From positions 32,120 through 56,878 of the forward strand of contig RQSC01000014.1 of assembly GCA_013416795.1 (NCBI GenBank): 24,759 nucleotides of DNA, in the 5' to 3' direction. Positions 8,990-18,497 of this stretch are shown here, in pieces. Under the pieces are notes generated by a model that saw only the letters and a program-made list of their open reading frames with translations, was not told the DNA's origin and did no database searches. Both the position numbers and the translations under genes were made by a program. This stretch comes from Prasinococcaceae sp. CCMP 1430. Taxonomy: Eukaryota > Prasinodermophyta > Palmophyllophyceae > Prasinococcales > Prasinococcaceae. The first letter of the stretch is position 1, and every line of letters starts with the position of its first letter.

Positions 8990-10681
8990 CTATGGCACCC
9001 TGGGCAGCGACCGTGAGGTAGTCTTGGTCATGACCTCTGTCAGCGCCTCCGCATTTGAGGTTGCCGCCGTGCAGGGATCCAGCAGTGCGAGATGCCGCGC
9101 GGTGAAGCGCACGACGCCCACGCGCTCCGGGTCGATCGTGCCGCTCGCTGAGCTGTCCATCTCGTCGTCGTCCGCTTCGCACGGCTCCGTTCTGCCATCG
9201 TCGTCCCATGCCTTCTCTGCCTCAAAGTCCAGGAAGCTGTGAACGCTCACGGAGCGTGGCCGCATCTGCCGCCGCTTGCCGCCCACGCCATCCCCGCGAG
9301 TGCTCCTATCCCGGCTGTGCTCTTCAAGCCACATGTCCTTCCACGCGCCGCCGGGCTCGAAGAGCTCCGTCGAATGCAGTGAGCGCGGCGAGAGTCGGAT
9401 GGGGAAGACCATGGAGGTCGCTTCGGGGATGCTAGGCCGGCGCACGTACGCGTCCACAGGACCGCTCCAAGCGAATTCGTACGAGTGCTGGTCCCGCTTT
9501 TGCTCCTGCTGTGCCGTCGATTTCCATTGTGAATAGTCAGTCGGTTTCAGAGCGCGCGGCCAGAGCGCGATGGCGGTCCAATTGTCGTTAGAGCGTGTCC
9601 GGACAGGGCAGGCGGACGACGGGGCGACGCAGGCAAAACCGCATCTTGCGAACATTCTTTCGCACGGTGCGCGTAAGCGAGCGCGAGCTAGCATTCTGGT
9701 ACGTAGATTTCTGCGCACCAGACAGGGGTGCAGCGTGTGGTACCGCACCTGAAAGTTGGATGAGAAGTCCTCTTCGTCCAAAAGGGGCAAATCATCGTCT
9801 GCCCACCAGCCTTCCTCATGGCCGCCTGCGTCCCGTTGGTCATCAGAATCGGCCGCGTAAGTGCGCGCAAGCCCTCGCGCCCACGCTGGCGCTGTCGATG
9901 GGTGTTTTGCAAAGCTCTCAATTGGGGCGAAGTCGATCAGCGCATGGGGCTCGAGCTCCACGACCGCCGCCTGGCCAGGCCTGGCGCGGTCTACTGGACC
10001 GCCACCCGCCACCACCGCGAAGGACGGGGGCAGCTCAACGGGCGTTGGTACATAGTACTGATTGAAGTAGAAGTCCGGGCGATCGGGGAGCGTCTTGCCG
10101 GTGGCGTGCCCAGCCGCACCAGCCGCGCCGCAGTTCGGCTGCTCAGAAGATGCGGACGATCCAGCACATTGGCACTCGCCATCGACAACGAACTCCGTGC
10201 CATCGCCGGGCCACCGCATAGTTCGGCCGACGCAACCGCCAGGCGTGCGCGCGCTTGCTGGCGCACCCTGGCCAGTGCGTAGACCGGCACTAATCCCGTC
10301 GGACTCAACCGCGGCGCTCTCGACGGCCAGCTCGTCGACGCCTTTGACGGGACTGTGCCGCGACGCGAGCAGCCCGCTTCCGAGTGCTACAGCAAGAACG
10401 AGCAGGGACGCAAGTGGCGAGTGCTCTTGGTCGCGCGCGGCACCGTGGCCCAGTTCCTGCTGGTCCTGGGATTCACCGTCGTCGCTGGCGTCCTCAGTGC
10501 GGCGAGGCAGTCCGCTCGCAGGGCCATCGTTGGAGGCACTCGCGCGCGCGCCCCCTCCCGCCCTCTGGGGGCAGTCCTGTCGCCGACGCCGTCCCTGCCG
10601 AGACTCGTCCGTCACCAATGGTTGGTCCTGCAGGGGCGGCTGGAGCTGCTGACAGTCGTAAAACTCGTCGGCTTTGCCCAT
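8990..10681 (-). CDS. Single-pass membrane protein of unknown family
   Basis: Open frame of 563 codons on the minus strand from ATG 10681 (MGKADEFYDC); the frame also extends to a GTG at 10708. A polar, charged N-terminal region (1-86) is followed by one hydrophobic segment, SPLASLLVLAVALGSGLLAS (88-107), giving a type II-like layout. The outer part contains a CVGRTMRW and FVVDGECQCAG piece, then an aromatic block DFYFNQYYVPTPVELPPSF, acidic WWADDDLPLLDEEDF, and later SGPVDAYVRRPSIPEATSMV. The region 9549-9752 has a different, Arg/Cys-rich composition and starts with a donor-like CAG-GTGCGG at 9749, so it may be an intron, but I found no acceptor in matching phase. The C-terminus is acidic then basic. 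No family recognised. The length and non-repetitive composition favour a real gene. Confidence 0.6.
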   Translation of the reverse strand: MGKADEFYDCQQLQPPLQDQPLVTDESRQGRRRRQDCPQRAGGGARASASNDGPASGLPRRTEDASDDGESQDQQELGHGAARDQEHSPLASLLVLAVALGSGLLASRHSPVKGVDELAVESAAVESDGISAGLRTGQGAPASARTPGGCVGRTMRWPGDGTEFVVDGECQCAGSSASSEQPNCGAAGAAGHATGKTLPDRPDFYFNQYYVPTPVELPPSFAVVAGGGPVDRARPGQAAVVELEPHALIDFAPIESFAKHPSTAPAWARGLARTYAADSDDQRDAGGHEEGWWADDDLPLLDEEDFSSNFQVRYHTLHPCLVRRNLRTRMLARARLRAPCERMFARCGFACVAPSSACPVRTRSNDNWTAIALWPRALKPTDYSQWKSTAQQEQKRDQHSYEFAWSGPVDAYVRRPSIPEATSMVFPIRLSPRSLHSTELFEPGGAWKDMWLEEHSRDRSTRGDGVGGKRRQMRPRSVSVHSFLDFEAEKAWDDDGRTEPCEADDDEMDSSASGTIDPERVGVVRFTARHLALLDPCTAATSNAEALTEVMTKTTSRSLPRVP

Positions 10682-11640
10682 TGCCCGCCCCTTCCTCGGT
10701 GGGTTCACCCCTACAGGCCGCGATTCGTATTGCTCGGCGCGCCCCTCGTCGGAGCCGCCGCGCCACCCCGCGGCGGCTGCGCGGCAGGGTGAGACCCGGC
10801 GCGCGCCGGCGCGCCCCGGTAGCGCCCCGGTGGGCGGCGGCGGTGCCGCTGCGGCGCGCCGCGGTGTGGCTGGGGCGGCCCGCCCCCTTTCTCTCGCCCG
10901 CGCGAAAAAATCGCGCCGGCGAACGAAACCAACACCGAACGCGTTTCGGCGGGGGGAGGCGCGTCCCCGCCAAATCGCGTTGCGTCGTTTGCGCCCAAAG
11001 GAGCGAGCGCTTCGACATCAAACGGCGCCGAGAAAGCGGAAGCGCGCCCGAAAGCTCGGGTCTGCCGTTTGACCCGCGGACGAACCGAACTGAACTCGAC
11101 GGCGCCGAATTGCCATCGCTCCGCCGATGCACCCGACGCATTGCCTTTTTTTTGCCATGCGTTGTGACACGCGGCCGCGGCGCGGCGTCGGGCGGGAGCA
11201 TCGTCATCGCCTGCGCACCGACATTTTTCGCGCGCGCGTTTGCGTTGACAGCGCGCAATGGAAAGTGATCAGAAGTGCCCTCGGAAAAAGGAACGTGCGG
11301 TTGGCTGGGCACCACAGCGCGCGCGCGCGCGGAGCGCGGCGCGGCGCGGCGCGCAGCGCGGCACCGAGGGCGCGCCGGCACCGCGCGGCAGCGGCGCGGC
11401 CTTGGCGCCTGCGCGAGCCGGCGAGGAGGTGGGGGAGACTACTGCTCTGCCCCGCGAGACGCCCTGAGGCACGCTGGGTTGTGTGGGGGGAGGAGGAGCG
11501 CGGCCGCACGCGCGGCCCACGGGGCTGCTCCTCTGTCGAAACTGCTGCAGTAATCGCGCTCTGTCTGTGCGCCTGGCGGCTGTTGACTGCCGTGGCCTCC
11601 CGGGCGCGCGTCGAGGGTTGAGACGCCTTTCTGGGGGAAG
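10682..11640. promoter_or_regulatory. Divergent promoter region, unknown membrane gene / GT31 gene
   Basis: About 960 bases between two divergent starts, very GC-rich. Visible items: a GCGCGAAAAAATCGCGCC patch near 10900-10917, which contains an E2F-like TTTCGCGC on the minus strand; a T8 run near 11147-11154; alternating GC at 11318-11356; and purine-rich sense-strand patches at 11420-11438 and 11485-11497 upstream of the GT31 start. Long open frames here on both strands have Arg/Ala-rich shadow composition and no domain. Confidence 0.45.
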
Positions 11641-13504
11641 ATGTGTTCTTCTTCGCGGTCGTCGTCGCCTGCTGATCGGAGTCACCAGCAGCAGCAGCAC
11701 CGCCGTGCCGTCTCTCTCACGGCGATGCGAGTGCTGCTACTGCTTGGCGCGCTAGTGGCGGTGGCGTTTTGTGGGCGGTTAGCAGGAAAGGCGCTGCGAG
11801 GTTCCCGGCGTGGCGAGGGCGACGATGGGCCTTGGCGGCTGAGGCGGCTGCGCGGCGCAAGGGACGGTGGGGCGGCGGCTGCTGACGAGGCCTCGAGCAG
11901 ACGAGCAAAGGGAGGGTGGTTTAGCGGCGAGAGCGACGATCCGCCTGATGTGCCCGACGGTGCGAGTTCGAAGGCGCGCGTGCCTGCTGCGGCGCCAACC
12001 AAGTCGAACGCCAGCGTCGCCAATCCACCTTCCCCCGCGGTCACGTTTGCTCTCGGTATGGTCTCGGCCTGCTGCGTCGAGCAGCATCGCCGGCGTCGTG
12101 ACATGCACCGCGCCATATTTGCAGACTACGTAGCAGGGCGCGTCGGCCAGCGCGAGGCGCTCCCCGAGGGGTCGATGGCGCTCTACTTTGTCGTGGGGCA
12201 TCCGAAGGACGATCCTAACTTCGAGACCCTGCGTGAGGGTTCCGAGCTGCGCGAGGAATTGACGACCGCAAAAGACATTGTGCGGCTGAAGGCGGAAGAT
12301 AGCTACCTCAACCTGTACAAAAAGGTGCGTCGATCGTTGCTCGGCGCGCCAGCGCGTGCTACTTACCCCCCTTCCCACTCGAGCGCTCCGCGCTGTTTTT
12401 GTCGCTCACAGCAGGCCGGCGCGCAATCCTTCTCGGCACGAAAACGAACGCAGACGGACATGTTCCTGGCGTGGGCACTGCTGCACACCACTGCTCGCTA
12501 CATCATAAAGGTCGACGACGACTGCTACGTGAATTACCGCTCCCTCTATGACATCTCATTGAGCAACTTCGGAAGCGACCCGTACGGGGTGTATCTTGGG
12601 AGTCACCATCACTTCGTGCCCATCCGCAAGGCTTCGAGCAAGTGGTACGTTTCGGAGGAGCAGTGGCCAAACCACTGCCCCGAGTCAAAGTACGCGGATG
12701 GTTGGATGTACATGCTGAGCCGCGACGTCGCATCAGCGGCCAGCGCGGTCCTTCGCTCCGCCAGCGAGTTCGTGGACGGGTCAACCCAGAGCCACCCCAA
12801 TCCGTTAACGAACGAAACATCGGTGGAGCTCTGGGGGGTGCCGGAGCTGCACACCGACCCTCAGCTGCAAGGCCTGCCGACGACAGATGGCTTGCGCGTG
12901 CCAACGTGGCACCCGGATCTGGAAACGAGGAGTGCAAGCGGCCCTGCGCGCGACGGCAACGAGTGCAGCCTGAACCGTATCTGGTTTGAGGACGCCAGGG
13001 TAGGAATCGCGGTCTCGAGAGCGTTTGCCGGCGCGGAGTGGGTCTTTTCGCGGTTGTCGCGTAGCAGCAGGTACTTTGCCTCCGCGTGGCACTGCTGCTA
13101 TCACGGTGCGTGCGCCGCCTTCCCTTCCCTTCGCGCCTGCGTCTGCTCTCTCTCTACGAGCTGCCCACGCGTTTCACGCGCGCGCGCCCAGCTGACACTC
13201 CTTGCTTCGTGCCTGTGCTCGCACGCGTCGCTCGTCGGTTGGAGCAGATACCATCGTGAAGCACCTGGACTTCGGATGCTCGACCAAGCCCACCGCGGTG
13301 TTGCCGAAGCTTCACGCCGTGCTGAACAAGACCATTGCTGACAAAGACCGCATTCAGTGCGTTCACAAGAGCATGGGCTCCTGCGGCAAATCCGCAATGG
13401 ACAGGTGGCTGCAGTTCATGACCGGCGGGGAAGGATTTGGCACCACGTGTGACGGCGCAAAGGCGAAGAAGTCGTCGTCGCTGCGGCGGCTCGCCGCGGC
13501 ATGA
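11641..13504 (+). CDS. GT31-family glycosyltransferase (beta-1,3-galactosyltransferase-like), three exons
   Basis: Golgi type II membrane enzyme adding a sugar, probably galactose or N-acetylglucosamine, in beta-1,3 linkage. Exons 11641-12324, 12454-13105, 13248-13504; donors GTGCGT, acceptors CAG, phases 0 and 1; 530 residues. A short cytosolic tail precedes the anchor MRVLLLLGALVAVAFCG (about 29-45; a second ATG at 11725 lies at its start). A Ser/Ala-rich stem follows. Family landmarks: ALYFVVGHP, EDSYLNLYKK joined to TDMFLAWALLH across intron 1, the metal-binding DDD in KVDDDCYVN (249-251), DGWMYMLSRDV, and WFEDARVGI in place of the usual EDV-x-G. The distal part has extra cysteines (WHCCYH, HLDFGC, IQCVHKSMGSCG). 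Intron 1 is 129 bases and happens to be open in frame. Donor sugar and acceptor unknown. Confidence 0.86.
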
Positions 13505-14411
13505 GCGACCCCTCCCTTGTCCACCGTCGCCGAGCTCCATTCGATCTGCCAACTCCGGATTGTACTCCATCTATTCTAGCGCACCTGCGCGCCTACACCA
13601 CCAGACGACCTGTCGCAGCGCCCGCTTGCATAAAAGACACCGTAAGGCCCGTCGATCTGTGTGATCCAAGCGCACCGCGCCCGCGCGGACGCCCACCACC
13701 GCCGCAGATACCCAGCTCCACGGACCCATCGCCGCACGCGCGAGCACTCCGCGCACGCTCGACCTCCCACTGCTCCCCATCCCGCCCCTGCAACTGCCAC
13801 ACGCGCACGCACCTACCTACGGCCTCGACACCTCATCCAACGGAATGCCAGCCCGGCAATTCATCCGAGGCTTGGCAGAGGCCGCGCGCCGCGCCGCGCC
13901 GCGGCCAGAAAACCATCCAAAACTAGCAGCGGTGGGGGCGGGCGCAGCCGCGGCGCGCGCGCGGCACGCGCCGCGCCTCGCCGCGCGCATCTCCGTGCGC
14001 GTTTGCGATTTTCTTGGCTGCGGTACGGAACAAATTCAGCCCGCACCCGAGTGCGGGCGGGCGACGGCTGACGTGTCACGATCTGGGCGTATCGCCGTAT
14101 CGCGCGCGCGTGCAGTTTGATTGCCGAATCGGGGCGAGGCAGGGGTGGAGGTATCGGCCGCGCGCGCTCTGCGCCGCGGGAAATCTTCGTCCGCTGCGCC
14201 GCTCGAGGGCGGGTGGGTCGAGAGGGGAGGGGCGCAGGGGGGGGGGCGGCGCGCGCCACACCGCACGCCCGCACGCAGCGAGTCCGGCGCGCGGCCCGCG
14301 ACAGAGGCGCAGCAGCGCAGGCACAGCGCCGACGCGGCACGAGCGCACGCGCGGCGCGAGCGCGGTCGGCGAGGGCGAGGCTCGCATTCTGGTGTCTGCA
14401 TTTCGCTCGCA
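13505..14411. promoter_or_regulatory. Spacer and 5' region of the claudin-like gene
   Basis: About 0.9 kb between the GT31 stop and the next ATG on the same strand. It includes a CATAAAAG sequence near 13628-13635 that could be TATA-like by chance, a Pro/Ser-coding C-rich area with no domain, and a G-rich tract at 14207-14246. No RNA gene seen. Confidence 0.4.
14207..14246 (+). promoter_or_regulatory. G-rich tract, quadruplex-capable, upstream of claudin-like gene
   Basis: Six G runs (GGG at 14207, 14211 and 14215; GGGG at 14224 and 14229; ten G at 14237-14246) with short loops, on the sense strand 166-205 bases before the ATG at 14412. Fold-forming ability is predicted from the runs only. 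Confidence 0.4.
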
Positions 14412-15465
14412 ATGGTGGGCGTGAGCGTGACGGCGAGCTCCGGCTGCGCGGGCACGGCGACGTGCTTCGTCTTCGTGACGATCATCCTCATGATCATCGC
14501 CATCTCGACAAATGTGTGGCTCTCTACGAGCGAGGTGCGCCGTCGCGGCGCTCATCAGCGAATCCCGTGCGAGGGTCCAGCCGGGGAAAATGGCGCGTGT
14601 CCACGCGTTGACGGCTTGGCGCGCGTGCCCAGGGTGCTGACGGACTCGCTCTCCTCACTGCTCACGCGTCGACGTCGGCGCGACGCAGACAACGATCGGC
14701 TTGCTGAGCAACGAGGGCCTCTGGAAGCGGTGCTTCATCGATGAGGGCTGCCTTGACTGGAGCGACGTCCAGGGCACGCCCAACAAGATCACCGCCGTGC
14801 GCGCGTGGTCTATCATCTACCTCATCCCAGCGGTGGCCACCATAGCCGCGGCCATGTGCCTGCCGGGTCCGGGCGCATCAGTTTGTTCCTTCATCGCCAT
14901 GGTGCGTGCCAGCGCGTATGGCGTGCCCACCGTGCGGTGTGCCTGCAGCTTGTAGCAGGGTCGTCGCGTGCGCTCGCGCCGGGTGCGGTATTTGCTCGAC
15001 GGCGACTGCAATGCTGCGCCGCTGACTTCGACTCATCGACGAACGCCATCGCCGCTGCCTTCTCTTCTCTTCGACGCACCACGCCACGCGCGTGCTGCAC
15101 GCCAACAGATCTGCGCCGTGCTCGTGGTTGGCATATTCGCAGGTTACAAGATCGATAACGCCCTCTTCGGCATCGACGCCACCGGTTTCCCCATTGCACC
15201 TGCGACTCCTTTCGGATACGACTGGGGCTATTGGCTGGCCGTCTCTTCGTTGGTCCTCGTGGGCGTTGCCTGGCTGCTGTACATGTTCACGGCGTGCACG
15301 GGAGGCGACGAGAGCAAGGAGGAAAAAAGGACGGACCAGGGCGACGAGGAGGCACCACCCGAAGCCGAGGACAAGGGCGCAAAAGGCAAGGGCGAGGAGA
15401 CGGTGCCCCCGCCGATGCCAGCGGAAGTTCCACCGGAGGGCGCCGATACAGCCCCGGCCGCATGA
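14412..15465 (+). CDS. Claudin/PMP22-like four-helix membrane protein, three exons
   Basis: Exons 14412-14534, 14689-14901, 15109-15465, all phase 0, donors GTGCGC and GTGCGT, acceptors CAG; 230 residues. Four membrane helices: about 15-36 (CFVFVTIILMIIAIS), 80-98 (WSIIYLIPAVATIAAAMCL), 104-124 (SVCSFIAMICAVLVVGIFAG) and 154-175 (WLAVSSLVLVGVAWLLYMF). The first extracellular loop carries the claudin-family signature: W36, then G51-L52-W53, two residues, C56, and C62. Claudins have W, GLW-x2-C and C in the same order, with wider Cys spacing (about 10 against 6 here). The second loop between helices 3 and 4 is short and aromatic. The C-terminal 53 residues are a charged Glu/Lys then Pro/Ala-rich cytoplasmic tail. 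Role unknown: adhesion, ion-channel auxiliary or membrane organisation are possibilities from the family, not shown here. Confidence 0.78.
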
Positions 15466-15983
15466 GGAGGCTCGTAACAGAGGTATGCACGCTGCCGTTT
15501 TGCACTGCCGCACAAACGCACAGCTGAGTACATGTTCTACCGATCGGCTGAGCGCCAACGTCAAGGCCTCGTTGACGGCGCGGCCAGAAAAGAATGCATG
15601 AGGCGGTAAGAAAGAGAGAGTTTGCTTGGCCTCCCCTGGGTGGAGCCGCGCAGAAGAGCGCGACAGTGAGGACGGACGCACGCGCCTCGCTGGCCGGCGC
15701 GCGTGGCTATTCGCCGAGCCAGGGCTCTTCCCAGCCGAAGCGTCGGCTGGCGCTGCTACGGTATGTCTACCTCTCTCCGTAACTTACAAGTACCGGCTCT
15801 TTTCTTAGCAACGACAATGCAAACGAATGCGTGTGTGGAGTGCGTATCATGCTCCAGAAGAGTTCGTGCAAAAACTCGATGATGGCGATGGGCCGCCCTG
15901 CGGAGTGGGTGTCATCCTGCGTGTTTGTATGCGGCATGCGTTGGAGCCAGACAGAGACGCGCGCCCTGTTCTGGCCTCCCCTC
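15466..15983. other. Convergent intergenic spacer
   Basis: About 520 bases between the 3' ends of the claudin-like and AP2 genes, slightly less GC-rich than the genes. It will hold both 3' untranslated regions. I see no conserved frame, RNA gene or repeat. Confidence 0.45.
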
Positions 15984-17852
15984 TCAGTCGTCGCCCTTCT
16001 TGGGCTTCTTGTCGGGTGGGGGCTTGGTCTTGTCAGCGGCGGGCGCGCCCGACGCGCCCTGCTTGCTGCTGCGCTTCTTTGGGTTGCGCCACAAAGTTCG
16101 TGTTTGAGCCTGCACGTCGGGGTGCGACGCCCTCCAGGCCGCCATCTCGGCCTCGTATGCGGCCATGGCGTAGTTGGTCACAGCATTGGGGCCAAACTCT
16201 AGCACGGCAGAGCGGTCATACGCCACAGCGGCCTCGTTCTCCGTGCGGAAGAGGCCCAGGTACTTGTACTTCTTGCCCAGGAACTGCCCCATGCGCGCCT
16301 CCCAGCGCCCACCTTTGTGACGCGTGACGCCACGAAACTTGCTTGAGCCGCGGCTGAAGCCCTTGGAGTGCCTGCGCAGCAGCGCCACCATGTCATCCCT
16401 GGAGGTTGCCGCCACCGCGGCGGCGACGCCCGCGTACGTCGAAAGCGGGAAATTGAGCTGGGCATCAGCCTGACCGCGGCAGTGGAGGCTCATCAGATCG
16501 TACGCACGCGCGGCGTTCGCCTCCTCGTCGAAGCCTCCGAGGTATATCTGCTTCCCCGCATCCCACATGTGCGCCTCGAATCGTCCCGTGCGCTTGTGCC
16601 TGGTCACACCGCGGTATGCGCTGCTGCCTGGGTGCTGATTGCGCGCGGCTGGTCGCGGCCGCCTCGCCGCGGCCGCGGCGGCCGCCGCTGCCGCCTGGGC
16701 AGCGGCCTCGACGGCGGCGGCGGCGCCTTCGCCGTCGCTTCCCGTGTCGCCTCCCTCTTCGACGTCCGCCGCTCCGCCCACAGCTGCCGCACCGGCGGCA
16801 CCGCCGCCCTCTTCCGGACGCGGGGGGCTGGACGCATGCGCGCCGGCCTTGCCCTCGATGATGGCCGCCAGCTCAGCCTCGAGGTCATAGTCGCCGCCGC
16901 CCGTGGCGCCCCCTTGAGGAGCGATGGGCACACCGACAGCTGGCGGTGCCAAGCCTGCTACCGCCGCGGTACCCAGGAGATTCAGCAGGTCGGTAGCGCC
17001 CGATCCGAGGGGCGGCGGCGATGCGAGGCCGTGCATTGACTGCAGTTGGAGGTCGCGCAGCTGGAAGGGCGGCTGCGACAGCTGAAGGGGCGCCGGTGGC
17101 ACGTACGGACCGAAGAGGCCGAGGCCCTGTGGCACGGCGGGTGCAGGCGGGGGCTGCGCAATGCCAGCGGGCGTTCCCACGATGACCGGCCCGAGCATCC
17201 CCGCGGCAGGTCCTCCAGGCAGCCCAGGCAGCACGGAGGTGTATGTGGCCGTGGGAGGGGCGGCGCTCGTATCGAAGGAGGGCGGTGCCACCGGCAGCGT
17301 TGCATGAGTTGTGCCCGGCTGCTGACTGGTCGAAGGCGCTGCAGAGGACGAGAACGGCGCACCGTATGTACCTGCCAGCGGCGACGACACGGGTGGCGGC
17401 GATGGCGGCGATGTGTGGTGTGGCGATGGCGCCAGCACCTCGACAATCGGCGCCCGCGCCTCAGCAGTCGGCGCCTGCACCTGCGAAGGGAGGATTTCCG
17501 TGGTAGGAATGGTATCGTCGAAGAGGTTGTCCACACCGCCGTCGAACGAGGCCGAGACCGGATGAGGGACTGCCGCCATCGCCGGATTAGGCCCGACGGC
17601 CTGTGCCCTCGCGGTTGACTCCGCGAGGGTGCTCGCCACCAACGCAGCGAGCTTTCCCGTGCTTTCCGTTCGCACAGGCGTGAGCGGCAGCGGCGCGAGC
17701 GCGAACGGATCCACCAGTGCCGCTGCCGCCGGTGTCGGCGCGCGTTCGCCGTTGCCGCCCCCGGGAAGAGTCGCGATGGATGCCTTCGCAAAAGCGGCGG
17801 CCTCCGGGCCGGGGAGCGAGCTCTGTCGCGGCAGGCAATTCATAAGCGACAT
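15984..17852 (-). CDS. Double-AP2-domain transcription factor, intronless
   Basis: Nuclear DNA-binding protein of 622 residues from ATG 17852 (MSLMNCLPRQ) to the stop at 15984-15986. The first 400 residues are Pro/Ala/Ser/Thr-rich with an acidic DNLFDDTIPTTEILP patch and a long alanine run just before the DNA-binding part. AP2 domain 1 (about 410-470): AYRGVTRHKRTGRFEAHMW, IYLGGFDEEANAARAYDL, ending in a LNFPL tail. A linker of about 35 residues leads to AP2 domain 2 (about 505-560): FRGVTRHKGGRWEARMG, YKYLGLFRTENEAAVAYDR, AVTNYAMAAYE. This tandem RGVTRHK arrangement is that of the plant ANT/WRI1 class; in plants it acts in development or lipid synthesis control. The C-terminal tail is lysine-rich (NPKKRSSK, KKPKKGDD), a likely nuclear signal. 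The open frame continues upstream of the ATG without a better start. Confidence 0.92.
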   Translation of the reverse strand: MSLMNCLPRQSSLPGPEAAAFAKASIATLPGGGNGERAPTPAAAALVDPFALAPLPLTPVRTESTGKLAALVASTLAESTARAQAVGPNPAMAAVPHPVSASFDGGVDNLFDDTIPTTEILPSQVQAPTAEARAPIVEVLAPSPHHTSPPSPPPVSSPLAGTYGAPFSSSAAPSTSQQPGTTHATLPVAPPSFDTSAAPPTATYTSVLPGLPGGPAAGMLGPVIVGTPAGIAQPPPAPAVPQGLGLFGPYVPPAPLQLSQPPFQLRDLQLQSMHGLASPPPLGSGATDLLNLLGTAAVAGLAPPAVGVPIAPQGGATGGGDYDLEAELAAIIEGKAGAHASSPPRPEEGGGAAGAAAVGGAADVEEGGDTGSDGEGAAAAVEAAAQAAAAAAAAAARRPRPAARNQHPGSSAYRGVTRHKRTGRFEAHMWDAGKQIYLGGFDEEANAARAYDLMSLHCRGQADAQLNFPLSTYAGVAAAVAATSRDDMVALLRRHSKGFSRGSSKFRGVTRHKGGRWEARMGQFLGKKYKYLGLFRTENEAAVAYDRSAVLEFGPNAVTNYAMAAYEAEMAAWRASHPDVQAQTRTLWRNPKKRSSKQGASGAPAADKTKPPPDKKPKKGDD

Positions 17853-17959
17853 CCGCGGCACCGTCGTCTGTCCAGCCCTACGACCGGACCGAGGGAGGCA
17901 CCAAACGACGCCGGCTCCTCGCCCGCGCGGCGCCCCCGCCACGCGCGTGCTTCGTCCGG

Positions 17960-17990
17960 TAGGGTTTGGGGTTAGGGTTTTGTTTAGGGT
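17960..17990 (-). promoter_or_regulatory. Telomere-like / telo-box cluster upstream of AP2 gene
   Basis: Three telomere-like units on the plus strand: TAGGGTTT at 17960-17967, TTAGGGTTT at 17972-17980 and TTTAGGGT at 17983-17990. On the AP2 sense strand they read as AAACCCTA-type boxes 108-138 bases upstream of the start codon. Either a promoter element or a short interstitial telomeric remnant. Confidence 0.5.
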
Positions 17991-18297
17991 ACAGCATCGG
18001 ATTTTTTGGGGGTATTGCGTGCACGTACGTATGGAGGGTGTCAGCACAGCATTCACACTGATCACCAAATCCGGATCAGGGTTCCAAATTTATGGCCACA
18101 TATCACAACATCAGCACACAATTCCATGTCATCTTCGTATGAGAATTTCCGGGGGGCATCGAGCAAGCAGGTCGAGGGCAGGAAAGGGTGTGCTGCCGCA
18201 GTCGCGGGCCTCAGTCAGTCAGTCGGGCCAGCGTGCGGCATCGAGCGACCCCGCCAACGTACCGACGCGCTCGCCTCGGCCGCGTCAGCAGAGGAGG

Positions 18298-18374
18298 GAC
18301 CGACCGGCCGACCGACCCAGCCAGGGCGAGCCGAGCCGAGCCCGCGCGCGGCCGCAGCGTCGGTCGGTCGGTCG
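18298..18374. repeat. Inverted GACC/GGTC repeat pair
   Basis: A GACC-repeat arm at 18298-18316 faces GTCGGTCGGTCGGTCG at 18359-18374. At least ten bases pair perfectly, with about 42 bases between arms. It lies 446-522 bases upstream of the AP2 start. It may form a hairpin in DNA or in a long 5' leader. Confidence 0.45.
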
Positions 18375-18458
18375 AGCGCACAGCCGCGGCTCTCGCCGGC
18401 TTGAGCTCGGGCTCCGCGGGAGGGCCAGCACCGGTGCTCTTGTATGGCGCTCCATGAC

Positions 18459-18497
18459 CGCGCGCGCGCGCGCGCGCGCGCGCGCGCGCGCGCGCGC
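18459..18497. repeat. CG dinucleotide repeat, 39 bases
   Basis: Nineteen and a half uninterrupted CG units. Perfect alternation of this length is a classic Z-DNA-forming sequence and also a dense CpG methylation target. It lies about 610 bases upstream of the AP2 start. Confidence 0.9.

Noticed and set aside
10384-11381. Two long overlapping frames of about 295 codons, one on each strand
   Set aside because: Both are Arg/Ala/Pro-rich with no domain and lie over a divergent promoter; stop-free frames are expected at this GC content.
12325-12453. The in-frame, stop-free stretch inside the GT31 gene as coding sequence
   Set aside because: It has a GTGCGT donor and CAG acceptor, and its removal joins LNLYKK to TDMFLAWAL exactly as in GT31 enzymes.
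13501-13926. Plus-strand 141-codon frame overlapping the GT31 stop (ATGA)
   Set aside because: Bacterial-style overlap makes no sense here, and the product is low-complexity Pro/Arg/Ser without similarity to anything known to me.
17960-17990. A true chromosome end
   Set aside because: Only three degenerate units, flanked by genes on both sides.
17853-18068. Extension of the AP2 protein upstream to a GTG at 18068
   Set aside because: The extension reads through the telomere-like repeats and has no domain; ATG 17852 is the first ATG-initiated start.
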